A DNA stretch of 64,000 nucleotides from Chryseobacterium sp. GVT01B (lineage in GTDB: Bacteria > Bacteroidota > Bacteroidia > Flavobacteriales > Weeksellaceae). The stretch is from positions 27,429 through 91,428 of the forward strand of contig NZ_JAHXYI010000013.1 of assembly GCF_019970045.1 (NCBI RefSeq), in the 5' to 3' direction. Below, one piece after another: positions 26,177 to 33,722 of the stretch (position 1 is the stretch's first letter; every line of letters starts with the position of its first letter). A program made the translations under genes and the position numbers. The notes under the pieces were generated by a model. The model saw only the letters and a program-made list of their open reading frames with translations, was not told where the DNA came from and ran no database searches.

Positions 26177-26428
26177 TCAATGTGATACTACTGGTTAGCA
26201 AACCCATCAACATTAATAATTAGCAATCTCTATTGGTCAAATGATATCTCAATATATGAAACAGATACCTATTATTACATTATTACATATATACTTCCAT
26301 CGTGGAATTCTGGAGTAAAAAGGTTCTTATAAATTCGTTTACAGACTAAATGTTATTATCAATTATTTTGAACGCAAATGTATTTTGGCAGCGCAGTAAT
26401 GGCTGTTTTTTTTATTATTAATATTTTT

Positions 26429-26506
26429 TAGTTAAAAAACTACAATTAAATAGTGATAATATTACTAATGTTCAGTGTTTTATTTACTAATGAAGTGTTA
26501 AATTTA
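26429..26506 (+). promoter_or_regulatory. Tandem-dyad promoter, copy 6
   Basis: Dyad 1 TAGTTAAAAAACTACA at 26429-26444, 6-bp spacer, dyad 2 TAGTGATAATATTACT at 26451-26466, -7 box TAAATTTA at 26499-26506 (offset 70). This is the best dyad pair of the set but stands before a decayed gene. Confidence 0.85.
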
Positions 26507-26671
26507 GAGTAGAATATCTCAAGGAATTAAGGTTGTAGGGTTTACACAAAATATTGTAAGGCGAAACATTTTCAAGAGGAAACAAATTATATGTATATAA
26601 TATCAAAATTTAGACAAATAGTGAAGGTAGGTTTCATTAACGTATTCAATAGCCAATAAAATATTTAACAA

Positions 26672-26735
26672 ATGAAAAAATGTAATTATTATCGCTGGTT
26701 TCTTTGGTGAATTTATCATGAGAAGGTAGAAATCA
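26672..26735 (+). pseudogene. Remnant of an FSMP-family gene start
   Basis: The region AATATTTAACAAATGAAAAA and the bases after it match the start and signal-peptide coding part of the FSMP genes (compare 21476), but a base is missing and a stop appears after 12 codons. Nothing of the mature protein remains; the sequence soon enters the duplicated 3' segment (26829). It is a gene deleted between intact promoter and 3' flank. Confidence 0.75.
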
Positions 26736-26828
26736 ATAATGTATACTGACAATAAATGTCATCATGAATGGTACAATACTTCAGCAGCTAATCAATATAT
26801 ATGAAATTATCTCATAACTAATTTTAAC

Positions 26829-27035
26829 TATTAAATATAATTTGTTACAACGACTTAAGACAACCATGATTTATTTGAATTAAAAGCACAAAGTTCCTAT
26901 ATAGAATTTAATCCCTCGTCTTAAGAAGTGGTGACTATTATAAGGGAGCACAGTCCGTAACTGCACTGATTGTTATTGAAATAGAATATAGAATTGAGCA
27001 AAATATTTATATTTCACTTTCAGTAGCAGTACGGA
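26829..27035 (+). repeat. Duplicated intergenic segment, copy 2
   Basis: Second copy of the segment at 22960-23165, with point changes and small indels. In this copy it follows the decayed FSMP start directly and is followed by its own terminator at 27084. Confidence 0.85.
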
Positions 27036-27083
27036 GCCCCCGCAAAGTAAAATAATATATTTCTCTATATAAGCTTAAATTGC

Positions 27084-27125
27084 ATGCAGGGACTATTTCA
27101 AAAAGAGATAGTCTCTGCATTTTTA
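27084..27125 (+). terminator. Strong terminator after the decayed locus
   Basis: A 13-bp stem (ATGCAGGGACTAT with ATAGTCTCTGCAT, one G.U pair) is followed by TTTTTATT. The 292 bp from here to the next gene hold nothing recognisable. Confidence 0.88.
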
Positions 27126-27417
27126 TTCTGGCTATAACATTAAAAGATAATAAATAATATCCTATAAAATTTTATTAAAATTAATTTGGATAATTATTAT
27201 ATTTCAGTGAAATTACATTTATGTTTTTCTATGTATTCCTTATCTAAAAGACTCATTCAAGTTTGCATTCCTTATTGATTTTGATATATATTATAGTTCA
27301 ATAGGTCCAGATGGAGTCGAAAAAAGATAAGATGATTATAATCATGATTTTCAAGTTTTTATTTAGATAGTTTGGCTGTTTAAAACACAACAAGATAATT
27401 ATTAATAAAAACATTCA

Positions 27418-27987
27418 ATGATTTTAAAATCTTTACAAATTTCTGAACCAGAACCGGTACAGTCTCTGATATGTTTTATGATAGAACTGGAAAATTTATT
27501 TGAGCACATAGGGGAATATCTTCTTTCATCTGGTGAAACAGTTTCCACTGCCGAGAGTGTAACCTCGGGATTTTTACAATTTTCTTTCTCTCAGATGAAA
27601 GAAGCTTCCCGATTCTTTAAAGGTGGAATCACCGCCTATGCATTGAGGGAAAAGGTTGGCCTTCTTTCTGTGAATGAAGATGAGGCCCGAAAGTATAATT
27701 GTGTATCACGCCAAATTGCCAAAACAATGGCACTAAAAGTTGCAGCTCTTTACAAAACAGACTGGTCGATTGGTATAACCGGGTATGCTTTACCGGTAAA
27801 TGAATCAAAAGGAAAGCTCTATTGTTATTTTGCCATTGTCTATAAGGGAGAGGTTATCTTATCTGAAAAGCTGGATCTGCATTCAAGAACAAAACCAGGT
27901 AATGCCAAGTTATTTTATACCGAATTTGTACTGGGATGTTTTAAATTGGAACTCGATAAGTATCAGAAAAAGAATGTAAGTATGTAA
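27418..27987 (+). CDS. CinA C-terminal-type protein (NMN amidohydrolase family)
   Basis: 189 residues matching the CinA/PncC C-terminal domain, which deamidates nicotinamide mononucleotide in pyridine nucleotide recycling. Family blocks visible: TVSTAESVTSGFLQ, FFKGGITAYALREKVGLL, SRQIAKTMA, DWSIGITGYALPVNESKG and YCYFAIVYKG. The N-terminal 20 residues are extra; Met21 (27478, MIELENLFEHIGEYLL) is a more typical start. The substitution TGYALP where most members have TGIAGP may affect activity. Stands alone, with two terminators after it. Confidence 0.82.
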   Translation: MILKSLQISEPEPVQSLICFMIELENLFEHIGEYLLSSGETVSTAESVTSGFLQFSFSQMKEASRFFKGGITAYALREKVGLLSVNEDEARKYNCVSRQIAKTMALKVAALYKTDWSIGITGYALPVNESKGKLYCYFAIVYKGEVILSEKLDLHSRTKPGNAKLFYTEFVLGCFKLELDKYQKKNVSM

Positions 27988-28092
27988 TGTTAGTATAGGG
28001 TTTTTTTATGTTGATTAGCAGATTTCCAATATGATATATACATAGATCCAGCTCATGATTTTGCACATTTTTTAATCTTTATATTTATTTTA

Positions 28093-28128
28093 TCCCAATG
28101 ATCTGACCTTGCAGTCATTGGGACTTTT
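28093..28128 (+). terminator. Terminator of the CinA-like gene
   Basis: TCCCAATGA pairs with TCATTGGGA over a 13-nt loop, followed by CTTTTT. Confidence 0.85.
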
Positions 28129-28145
28129 TGATCATTTATGTTGTT

Positions 28146-28175
28146 AAGCTTCACCTACGGGTGAAGCTTTTCTAT
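28146..28175 (+). terminator. Second terminator in tandem
   Basis: AAGCTTCACC pairs with GGTGAAGCTT over a 4-nt loop, followed by T-rich sequence. Two terminators within 85 bp insulate the genes on either side. Confidence 0.85.
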
Positions 28176-28385
28176 TTTTTCTTTGAACGGTTTGTACAGA
28201 TATTATCAATTGCTAATATGTTAATAAAAAACTGACTTCAGTCATGATTTGTTGAAAAATAGCAGAATACATTTGCTTTTATATATGGTTTAAAGTGATA
28301 ATAATCGAAAAATAAATATTCACTTAAAGCAAAAGCAAAAAAACACAAAGACTTTTGAAAACTTATTCAGAAACACAATATTACG

Positions 28386-29558
28386 ATGAAAAAAACACAA
28401 AGATCTATAATCTTTCTGGTTATGATGCTTATTTATGGCAAGGATCCGGCACAAATTACCTTAGCTAAAACACAAACTACTGACGGTGAGCTTGAGGTTT
28501 CTTTGAAACCCTTTATACAGGCCAATTATGGAATTACTTTTCAAAAAATGAATGCGACAGATGGCTTTGTTCCTCAAACTATGGAAGTTCCTCAGAATGA
28601 TAATTTAAAAGGATATTTTAGTATGAAACAGACCACTATTGGATTAGAAATAAAGAAAAAAAATACAACTACAGAAAATTCTTTTTCTTCCTATCTTGAA
28701 ATTGATTTTTATGGTAAAAACGGAGCTACATCCCCCAGGTTCAAGCATGGGTTTTTACGCTGGAACGGATTGACAATCGGACAGACAGCAAGTAACTTTT
28801 CCGATGCTGAAATTTTCCCCAATATTTTTGACTTCAATGGCCCTAGTGGATTACTATATTCCCGTAGACTGCAGGTGAGTTATTACACTCATATCTCTAA
28901 AAAAGAAGTTCTTTCTTTATCTGTGGAGGACCCAAATACTCCGAGTATTTCGCTTCCTTCAAATTCTCCCGGGTGGAGAAAAAGGGCAATACTCCCATCA
29001 TTCTCTGCTATGTATAGATATGGTGATGAAAAAAGCTATATCAAAGCAGGAGCTATCCTGCTGCCTATCAGCTATGCTATGAAAGAAAATATAGAAGATG
29101 AGTATAAGACCCGTACTATTGTAGGCTGGGGAGCTATGATGTCAGGAAAATTAAGACATGATGAAAACAATATCTTCAGTTTTGAAAGTTCTTTTGGAAA
29201 TGGGATTGCCACATATAATACTGACTTGAACGGAGAGAAGTATGATGCAGTACCTGATCCTGCACATAAGAATCTTCTGGAGACCCTTCAGTTATTTAAC
29301 ATCGTTGGAATTTATGAGCATTGGTGGAATTCAAAATGGAGCTCTGTAGCTTTTGCCAGCTATTCAAGGGTTGGTGGTAAAGATTATATTCCGGTAGATA
29401 TGACAAAAAGCCTTTGTCATATGAGCCTGAACTTGATTTTCCAGCCCTACAAAAGATTTAAGATAGGGGCTGAAGCCAATTACGGAATAAAGCAGACTTT
29501 TGACAATCAGAAAGCTCATGCCTGGAAAATTCAGACCTCTACCTCATTCCGGCTTTAA
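28386..29558 (+). CDS. DcaP-like outer membrane porin
   Basis: 390 residues. The signal peptide covers about residues 1-22 (MKKTQRSIIFLVMMLIYGKD, ending near DPAQ). The remainder alternates short amphipathic beta strands and ends in an aromatic-basic strand STSFRL, typical of outer membrane barrels. KPFIQANYGITF, FLRWNGLTIGQTASNFSD and the final AEANYGIKQTF fit the DcaP family of trimeric porins, which pass small acidic or aromatic compounds. The next gene, a LytS-like protein, starts 43 bp later with no terminator, so the two may form an operon. Confidence 0.75.
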   Translation: MKKTQRSIIFLVMMLIYGKDPAQITLAKTQTTDGELEVSLKPFIQANYGITFQKMNATDGFVPQTMEVPQNDNLKGYFSMKQTTIGLEIKKKNTTTENSFSSYLEIDFYGKNGATSPRFKHGFLRWNGLTIGQTASNFSDAEIFPNIFDFNGPSGLLYSRRLQVSYYTHISKKEVLSLSVEDPNTPSISLPSNSPGWRKRAILPSFSAMYRYGDEKSYIKAGAILLPISYAMKENIEDEYKTRTIVGWGAMMSGKLRHDENNIFSFESSFGNGIATYNTDLNGEKYDAVPDPAHKNLLETLQLFNIVGIYEHWWNSKWSSVAFASYSRVGGKDYIPVDMTKSLCHMSLNLIFQPYKRFKIGAEANYGIKQTFDNQKAHAWKIQTSTSFRL

Positions 29559-29601
29559 CAGCAACTAAAAAAATCAATTAATCAATTTGTAGCCAGTAGT
29601 T

Positions 29602-30720
29602 ATGAAAATTTTCTTAATAACTAATATAATTATAATACCTGCAATGATATGGATTTTACTAAATAGTAAAGTCCTTAGATCCCTTATGAAATTTCCCTGG
29701 AAAATTATAGTGAAGTTTCTGCATTTCTTTTTCTTTTCTTTCTTCATTTTCATGATTTTTTTCACAGAAAAGGATATTCTTAGTACGACAGAACTGATCT
29801 GGAGTATCATTTTGAATAGTACTTTTACTATCGGGATCTATTATCTGGTGTATTATTATCTGGTTCCTAATTTTTATCTCTCTCAAAAATACTTGGTATT
29901 TATTCTTTATTCTTTCATTTGCTTTTTATTATCCTCATTTTTTAGGATCTTGTGGGAGCAGGATTTATTTGCCCTGGATTTTAACCAAGAAGCAGTTTAT
30001 ATTAATTTCTTGTATGACGTGTATATCTATCATGCAGCCGTTATATTAGTTGCCTCATGTCTCGGGATTACAAAAGATAAATTTCTGATGGAAAAGAAAA
30101 TTACAAATTCTGAAAAACAAAAAGAAACTGATTATTCTATAGTACCCAAATCAAAATTTAATCCTCATTTTTTATTCAGTATTCTCAACAGTATTCATAC
30201 TGCAAGTTTTAGCGGTTCAACAAAAACTTCAGACTCCATTTTGCAGTTGAGCAGGCTCCTGCATTATCTCTTATACGACAGTGAAAAAGAAAAAATAACC
30301 GTAAGTCAGGAATTATCTTCCATCGAAGCTTTAGCATCGTTGTATCAGTTAAGATATAATCATTCCCTTAATCTTGCGGTTGATGTTGGGAATAAAGATG
30401 TATTTGACCGCATAGAGATTCCTTCGTCACTTTTTCTCAATCTTTTTCAAAGTGCTCTTCAATGTTCTCAGATTGGAGAAAACCCAGATAGCTTTATAAA
30501 GCTAACTTGTAAAACGGATGATATTAACTTGTTTTATGAGATAGTTAATTTTAATGGCAATAATAGTATGAACTTCAATGAGGCAGAATCCGGATTACAA
30601 AGTAATACAGCGGTTATCCATATTCTGGAAAAGTACTTTCCCGAAAAGTTTGATTTTTTTTCAGAACAAGAGGGGAATAATCACTATAAAACTATTGTAA
30701 AGATTAATTTATACAGCTGA
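29602..30720 (+). CDS. LytS-like membrane protein, probable pseudokinase
   Basis: 372 residues. Four hydrophobic segments occupy about residues 1-160 (for example IIIPAMIWILL, FFFSFFIFMIFF, GIYYLVYYYLV). The kinase-like part keeps the His block FNPHFLFSILNSIH, but the N-box, normally LLQPLVENAxKHG, reads LFLNLFQSALQCS, losing the Glu-Asn pair and the following Lys-His that contact ATP and magnesium. The G-box is also weak. It probably cannot autophosphorylate and may regulate another kinase. It follows the DcaP-like gene and is followed by dyad promoter 7. Confidence 0.82.
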   Translation: MKIFLITNIIIIPAMIWILLNSKVLRSLMKFPWKIIVKFLHFFFFSFFIFMIFFTEKDILSTTELIWSIILNSTFTIGIYYLVYYYLVPNFYLSQKYLVFILYSFICFLLSSFFRILWEQDLFALDFNQEAVYINFLYDVYIYHAAVILVASCLGITKDKFLMEKKITNSEKQKETDYSIVPKSKFNPHFLFSILNSIHTASFSGSTKTSDSILQLSRLLHYLLYDSEKEKITVSQELSSIEALASLYQLRYNHSLNLAVDVGNKDVFDRIEIPSSLFLNLFQSALQCSQIGENPDSFIKLTCKTDDINLFYEIVNFNGNNSMNFNEAESGLQSNTAVIHILEKYFPEKFDFFSEQEGNNHYKTIVKINLYS

Positions 30721-30788
30721 AGGAATATGATAAAAATATAATGTAGTTGTTGGCTCCACTATTGTATGAGATGGGAATAGTATGCTGG

Positions 30789-30866
30789 TAGTTAAAAAAT
30801 TACATATTATTAGTGAAAATACTACCTGGTATTTATTGTGGTAAGGAACAGATAGTTTTATTTTTA
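30789..30866 (+). promoter_or_regulatory. Tandem-dyad promoter, copy 7
   Basis: Dyad 1 TAGTTAAAAAATTACA at 30789-30804, 6-bp spacer, dyad 2 TAGTGAAAATACTACC at 30811-30826, -7 box TATTTTTA at 30859-30866 (offset 70). It drives a short structured transcript. Confidence 0.85.
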
Positions 30867-30870
30867 CAAT

Positions 30871-30988
30871 GTTGTCTTTAAAGCAATCATTTCTATAAAT
30901 GTATTTTTGTTAGGCTCTAAATGATTTAAAGATATTTGCTGAATTATCATTTCATCCGGCCGAGATTAAAATCTTTGTCGGATTTTTT
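30871..30988 (+). ncRNA. Candidate structured small RNA of dyad promoter 7
   Basis: About 115 nt ending in an ATCCGG-type terminator (30954-30988, six Ts). A strong internal stem is formed by AATCATTT (30885-30892) with AAATGATT (30919-30926), extended by TCTTTA (30875-30880) with TAAAGA (30927-30932) across a 4-nt bulge: 14 bp in total. No ORF of note. The stem and the terminator account for most of the molecule, as expected of a stable small RNA. Confidence 0.65.
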
Positions 30989-31228
30989 CTGAAGAATATT
31001 TTTAAGTACAGTTAAAGGCAAATTGTTTCAGAAGTACGTCCATAATTAAAGTATCTGTTAAGAAAAGGCTGTAATGGTTTCCTTTTTCAGATCTTCATTC
31101 TCAAGAATAAATATAAGACCGGGTTATTGATGTTGTTCAAATTCAGAGAAGCTGTTGTTATTTGCTGAAAAGATTACAGATTGTATTCATTTTGTTAAAA
31201 CATTCGAACAAAAACTAATACCCGATAA

Positions 31229-32023
31229 ATGAAAATTTCAGTAATTATATCAGTTTACAATGCAGAAAAGTTTATTGCAAATGCTGCAAAGTCTGCTCTA
31301 CAGTTTGAGGAAGTATACGAAGTATTTCTCATAGAATACGGTTCTTCTGATCATTCGCTGGCAATATGTGAAAAGCTTGTGGAGGACTATGATAGGGTAA
31401 AACTTTTTCAGCATAATCAAGGCAGATATAAGGCAGATAATATACGTACCAGAAATTTAGGAATTGAAAATGCTTCCGGTGATTTTATTTCTTTTCTTGA
31501 TGCCAGCAATTATTATCTTCCTAACCGTTTTGATGCTGAAAAAGAGTTATTAAAAAATCAGAAAGTAGACGGTGTCTATGGAGCTGTTGGAATCCATTAT
31601 TATTCACAAAGAGCAAAAGATAAATACTATCATCTGTACAAAGATAACTTAATCCCTGGCTCTCGGGAATGCCATCCCAAAAGTTTTACTCCAGGGAGGT
31701 TTAATAAAGCTGATTTGTTCGATCAATTCAGTATAGATACCTTAACAGTAAGGAAAGACAGGTTGCTCGAAAAAATGCATCATCTTTTTAGTTCCTATTC
31801 GATGCAGGGAGATGTAGAATTTCTACTGTCTCTTTCATATTATCTGGAATTATACTATGGAATATTACATGCACCTGTAGCCATGCAGGGAGTTCATGAC
31901 CGTTGTAAAGTGTTATGGATTTGTCATAAAGAAGTCGTTTCTCCAACAGACAACTCAGAACGTAATAATCGGTTTTTAAACTGGCTTATCAATCTCCAAA
32001 CACTTAAAGCATTGACCAGGTAA
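31229..32023 (+). CDS. Glycosyltransferase family 2
   Basis: 264 residues, cytoplasmic, with a GT-A fold: MKISVIISVYNAEKFI at the nucleotide-sugar binding start, the acidic position in IEYGSSDHS, TRNLGIENASGDFISFLDA, where the DxD-like motif is reduced to LDASN, and a C-terminal half with CHPKSF and SYSMQGDVEFLLSLSYYL. The substrate cannot be told. It stands alone between candidate small RNA 7 and dyad promoter 8, and may modify surface polysaccharide or one of the secreted proteins. Confidence 0.85.
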   Translation: MKISVIISVYNAEKFIANAAKSALQFEEVYEVFLIEYGSSDHSLAICEKLVEDYDRVKLFQHNQGRYKADNIRTRNLGIENASGDFISFLDASNYYLPNRFDAEKELLKNQKVDGVYGAVGIHYYSQRAKDKYYHLYKDNLIPGSRECHPKSFTPGRFNKADLFDQFSIDTLTVRKDRLLEKMHHLFSSYSMQGDVEFLLSLSYYLELYYGILHAPVAMQGVHDRCKVLWICHKEVVSPTDNSERNNRFLNWLINLQTLKALTR

Positions 32024-32040
32024 TAAGGTTTAAAAATATG

Positions 32041-32118
32041 TAGTGATTATATTACATTCTTATCTATGGAAAACTATATGATTACAGGGCTTTTAAAAAA
32101 AGAATTACAATAAGTTTG
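32041..32118 (+). promoter_or_regulatory. Tandem-dyad promoter, copy 8
   Basis: Second arrangement of the motif: dyad 1 TAGTGATTATATTACA at 32041-32056, 6-bp spacer, dyad 2 TCTATGGAAAACTATA at 32063-32078, -7 box TAAGTTTG at 32111-32118 (offset 70). It precedes a 52-residue lipoprotein. Confidence 0.87.
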
Positions 32119-32183
32119 CACTTCATTATTCTATAGAAAATAACCTAATATAATTATATAATAAAATGTTGGATTTACGTATT

Positions 32184-32342
32184 ATGAAGAAAAAAAAAGT
32201 ATTGATCAGAACCCTTTTAATCATTGCTGTCAATTTATTTATTGGATGTAAGACTGATCCTTGGCGTACGCAGAGTGAAAGTAATTCATCTAAGAATTTG
32301 TTAATCAAAAAAATACCACAAATCTTAAAAAAGATTAAGTAG
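32184..32342 (+). CDS. Small lipoprotein (52 aa)
   Basis: A short gene: MKKKKVLIRTLLIIAVNLF then lipobox FIGC (Cys22), giving a mature peptide of about 31 residues with a basic end (IPQILKKIK). An in-frame ATG at 32166 would add six residues (MLDLRI), but the lysine-rich start at 32184 makes a better signal peptide. It lies 65 nt after the -7 box of dyad promoter 8 and is followed by a strong terminator, so it is a self-contained unit. No family recognised. Its layout recalls the 60-residue protein at 24432. Confidence 0.75.
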   Translation: MKKKKVLIRTLLIIAVNLFIGCKTDPWRTQSESNSSKNLLIKKIPQILKKIK

Positions 32343-32403
32343 AAAAAATGTTTAAAATCTGATGAATGATTAAGAAATCGTAATCATTTAACTAAATAAT
32401 AGG

Positions 32404-32437
32404 AAAGGAGAAAAATACTATTTTTTCTCCTTTTTAT
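32404..32437 (+). terminator. Terminator of the small lipoprotein gene
   Basis: AAAGGAGAAAAA pairs with TTTTTCTCCTTT, followed by TTATT. Confidence 0.85.
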
Positions 32438-32548
32438 TCTTATAAAAATTGTGTTGATTATATAATATAATTAAAAATCTTAAACTGTAATCTTAAAAGC
32501 CATGATAATGTTAAACACTTGATAAGCTAAATAATTATTTTAATCAAT

Positions 32549-33262
32549 CTAATAAGTCTTAATAGCCATATTAATAAAATCGCCTAAATAGCTATTCAAA
32601 ACGTATTCATGTAATTTATCCCTATTTGGTGATGAAAATACTCCAGTGTACATATAGGATGTTCCTGCCCCTGTCGGCGTATCTAAATTTTGCCATGTAC
32701 TGTAGTTTGCGGGTGTAAATACAATTGAATTTGAATAAGGATTATTGGTTCCGGTAGTACTCCCTATGCGATTATATCTTATCGTATAGTTTACAGAAGG
32801 AGGATCTAAAAGTCTAAGCTGAAGAGCGAAACCATTAGTAATAGGGCTGAACCTAACCTCATAAAAACCATCAATAATAAGAGTTTTAGTAGCATTTGGT
32901 GCTCCTAAATATCTTAGCTTTTGAACTGTTGAACCTTGTGTAGGGCTATTGGTTGAATTAATAGGTCTCCAGGATGTTCCATCAAAATAATAGAAACCAA
33001 CTGAATCAATGTTAATTCCTACACCGGACTGTGTTCCTGTGGAAATATCATTCACATAGATCATAGTTGAAAGGGGGATAGATGTCATATTTTCTGCTCT
33101 TTCCCTGTCTACTCTTGGAATTAACAGTCCATCGACACCTGTACTTGCGGTATTAATGTCTATTTCTAAAGTTGTTTTAGGTGCAGTCGTATTAATTCCC
33201 ACTTGTCCATTAGTAAAAGTAAAGCCTAACGAAACTAATGTAATAAATAGCGTTTTTCTCAT
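32549..33262 (-). CDS. Secreted surface protein of VGINTxxP type
   Basis: 237 residues from the ATG at 33262 (MRKTLFITLVSLGFTFTNGQ, a good signal peptide). The frame could open at 33331, but the promoter's -7 box is at 33351-33358 and the better signal peptide begins at 33262. The mature protein starts QVGINTTAPKTTLEID, the opening shared by many flavobacterial secreted proteins, then a segment like the FSMP proteins (DGLLIPRVDRERAEN, GVGINIDSVGFYYFDGTSWRPI) and a beta-rich end. No T9SS sorting domain. Controlled by dyad promoter 14. Confidence 0.8.
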   Translation of the reverse strand: MRKTLFITLVSLGFTFTNGQVGINTTAPKTTLEIDINTASTGVDGLLIPRVDRERAENMTSIPLSTMIYVNDISTGTQSGVGINIDSVGFYYFDGTSWRPINSTNSPTQGSTVQKLRYLGAPNATKTLIIDGFYEVRFSPITNGFALQLRLLDPPSVNYTIRYNRIGSTTGTNNPYSNSIVFTPANYSTWQNLDTPTGAGTSYMYTGVFSSPNRDKLHEYVLNSYLGDFINMAIKTY

Positions 33263-33350
33263 AGTATTGTTTTTGTTATTAAATAATAAATAGTTGAATA
33301 AAGCTGCTATGCAATTTTTTTGATTAATCAATTCGTTAATTGCATTTATG

Positions 33351-33429
33351 TAAAATTAGATATATATATATGATGTTATATGTTGTTAGTATGTAGTACT
33401 TTAACTATTGTTGTGTAATTTTATCACTA
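33351..33429 (-). promoter_or_regulatory. Tandem-dyad promoter, copy 14 (minus strand)
   Basis: Read on the - strand: dyad 1 TAGTGATAAAATTACA (33429-33414), 6-bp spacer, dyad 2 TAGTTAAAGTACTACA (33407-33392), -7 box TAATTTTA (33358-33351), offset 71. It drives the secreted protein gene starting at 33262. Confidence 0.85.
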
Positions 33430-33620
33430 TTACATTAATGGAAATATTTGCTACTAATCCTTTAAAAATTTTAATCTCCTTACTGAAAATCCTACCATTA
33501 ATAAAGCATGTTAAATAATTGAAATTAGAATATTCGAAAAATCGTCTACAATTTTGAACACGATAAGATGGATTGTATGTTTTAAAGATTGTAAACTATA
33601 TTGTTTTTACAATTTCATTG

Positions 33621-33698
33621 TCGCTAACAAACTACATAAAAATCCAGATAATACTATATTTTACTTCCTGTATTACAGGGTATTAGTTGTTAACTTTG
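33621..33698 (+). promoter_or_regulatory. Tandem-dyad promoter, copy 9
   Basis: Dyad 1 is weak (TCGCTAACAAACTACA, 33621-33636), dyad 2 contains CAGATAATACTATA (33645-33658), -7 box TAACTTTG at 33691-33698 (offset 70). It sets the start of the large gene at 33723. Confidence 0.78.
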
Positions 33699-33722
33699 TA
33701 TATCGAATTCATCTTTCATGAT

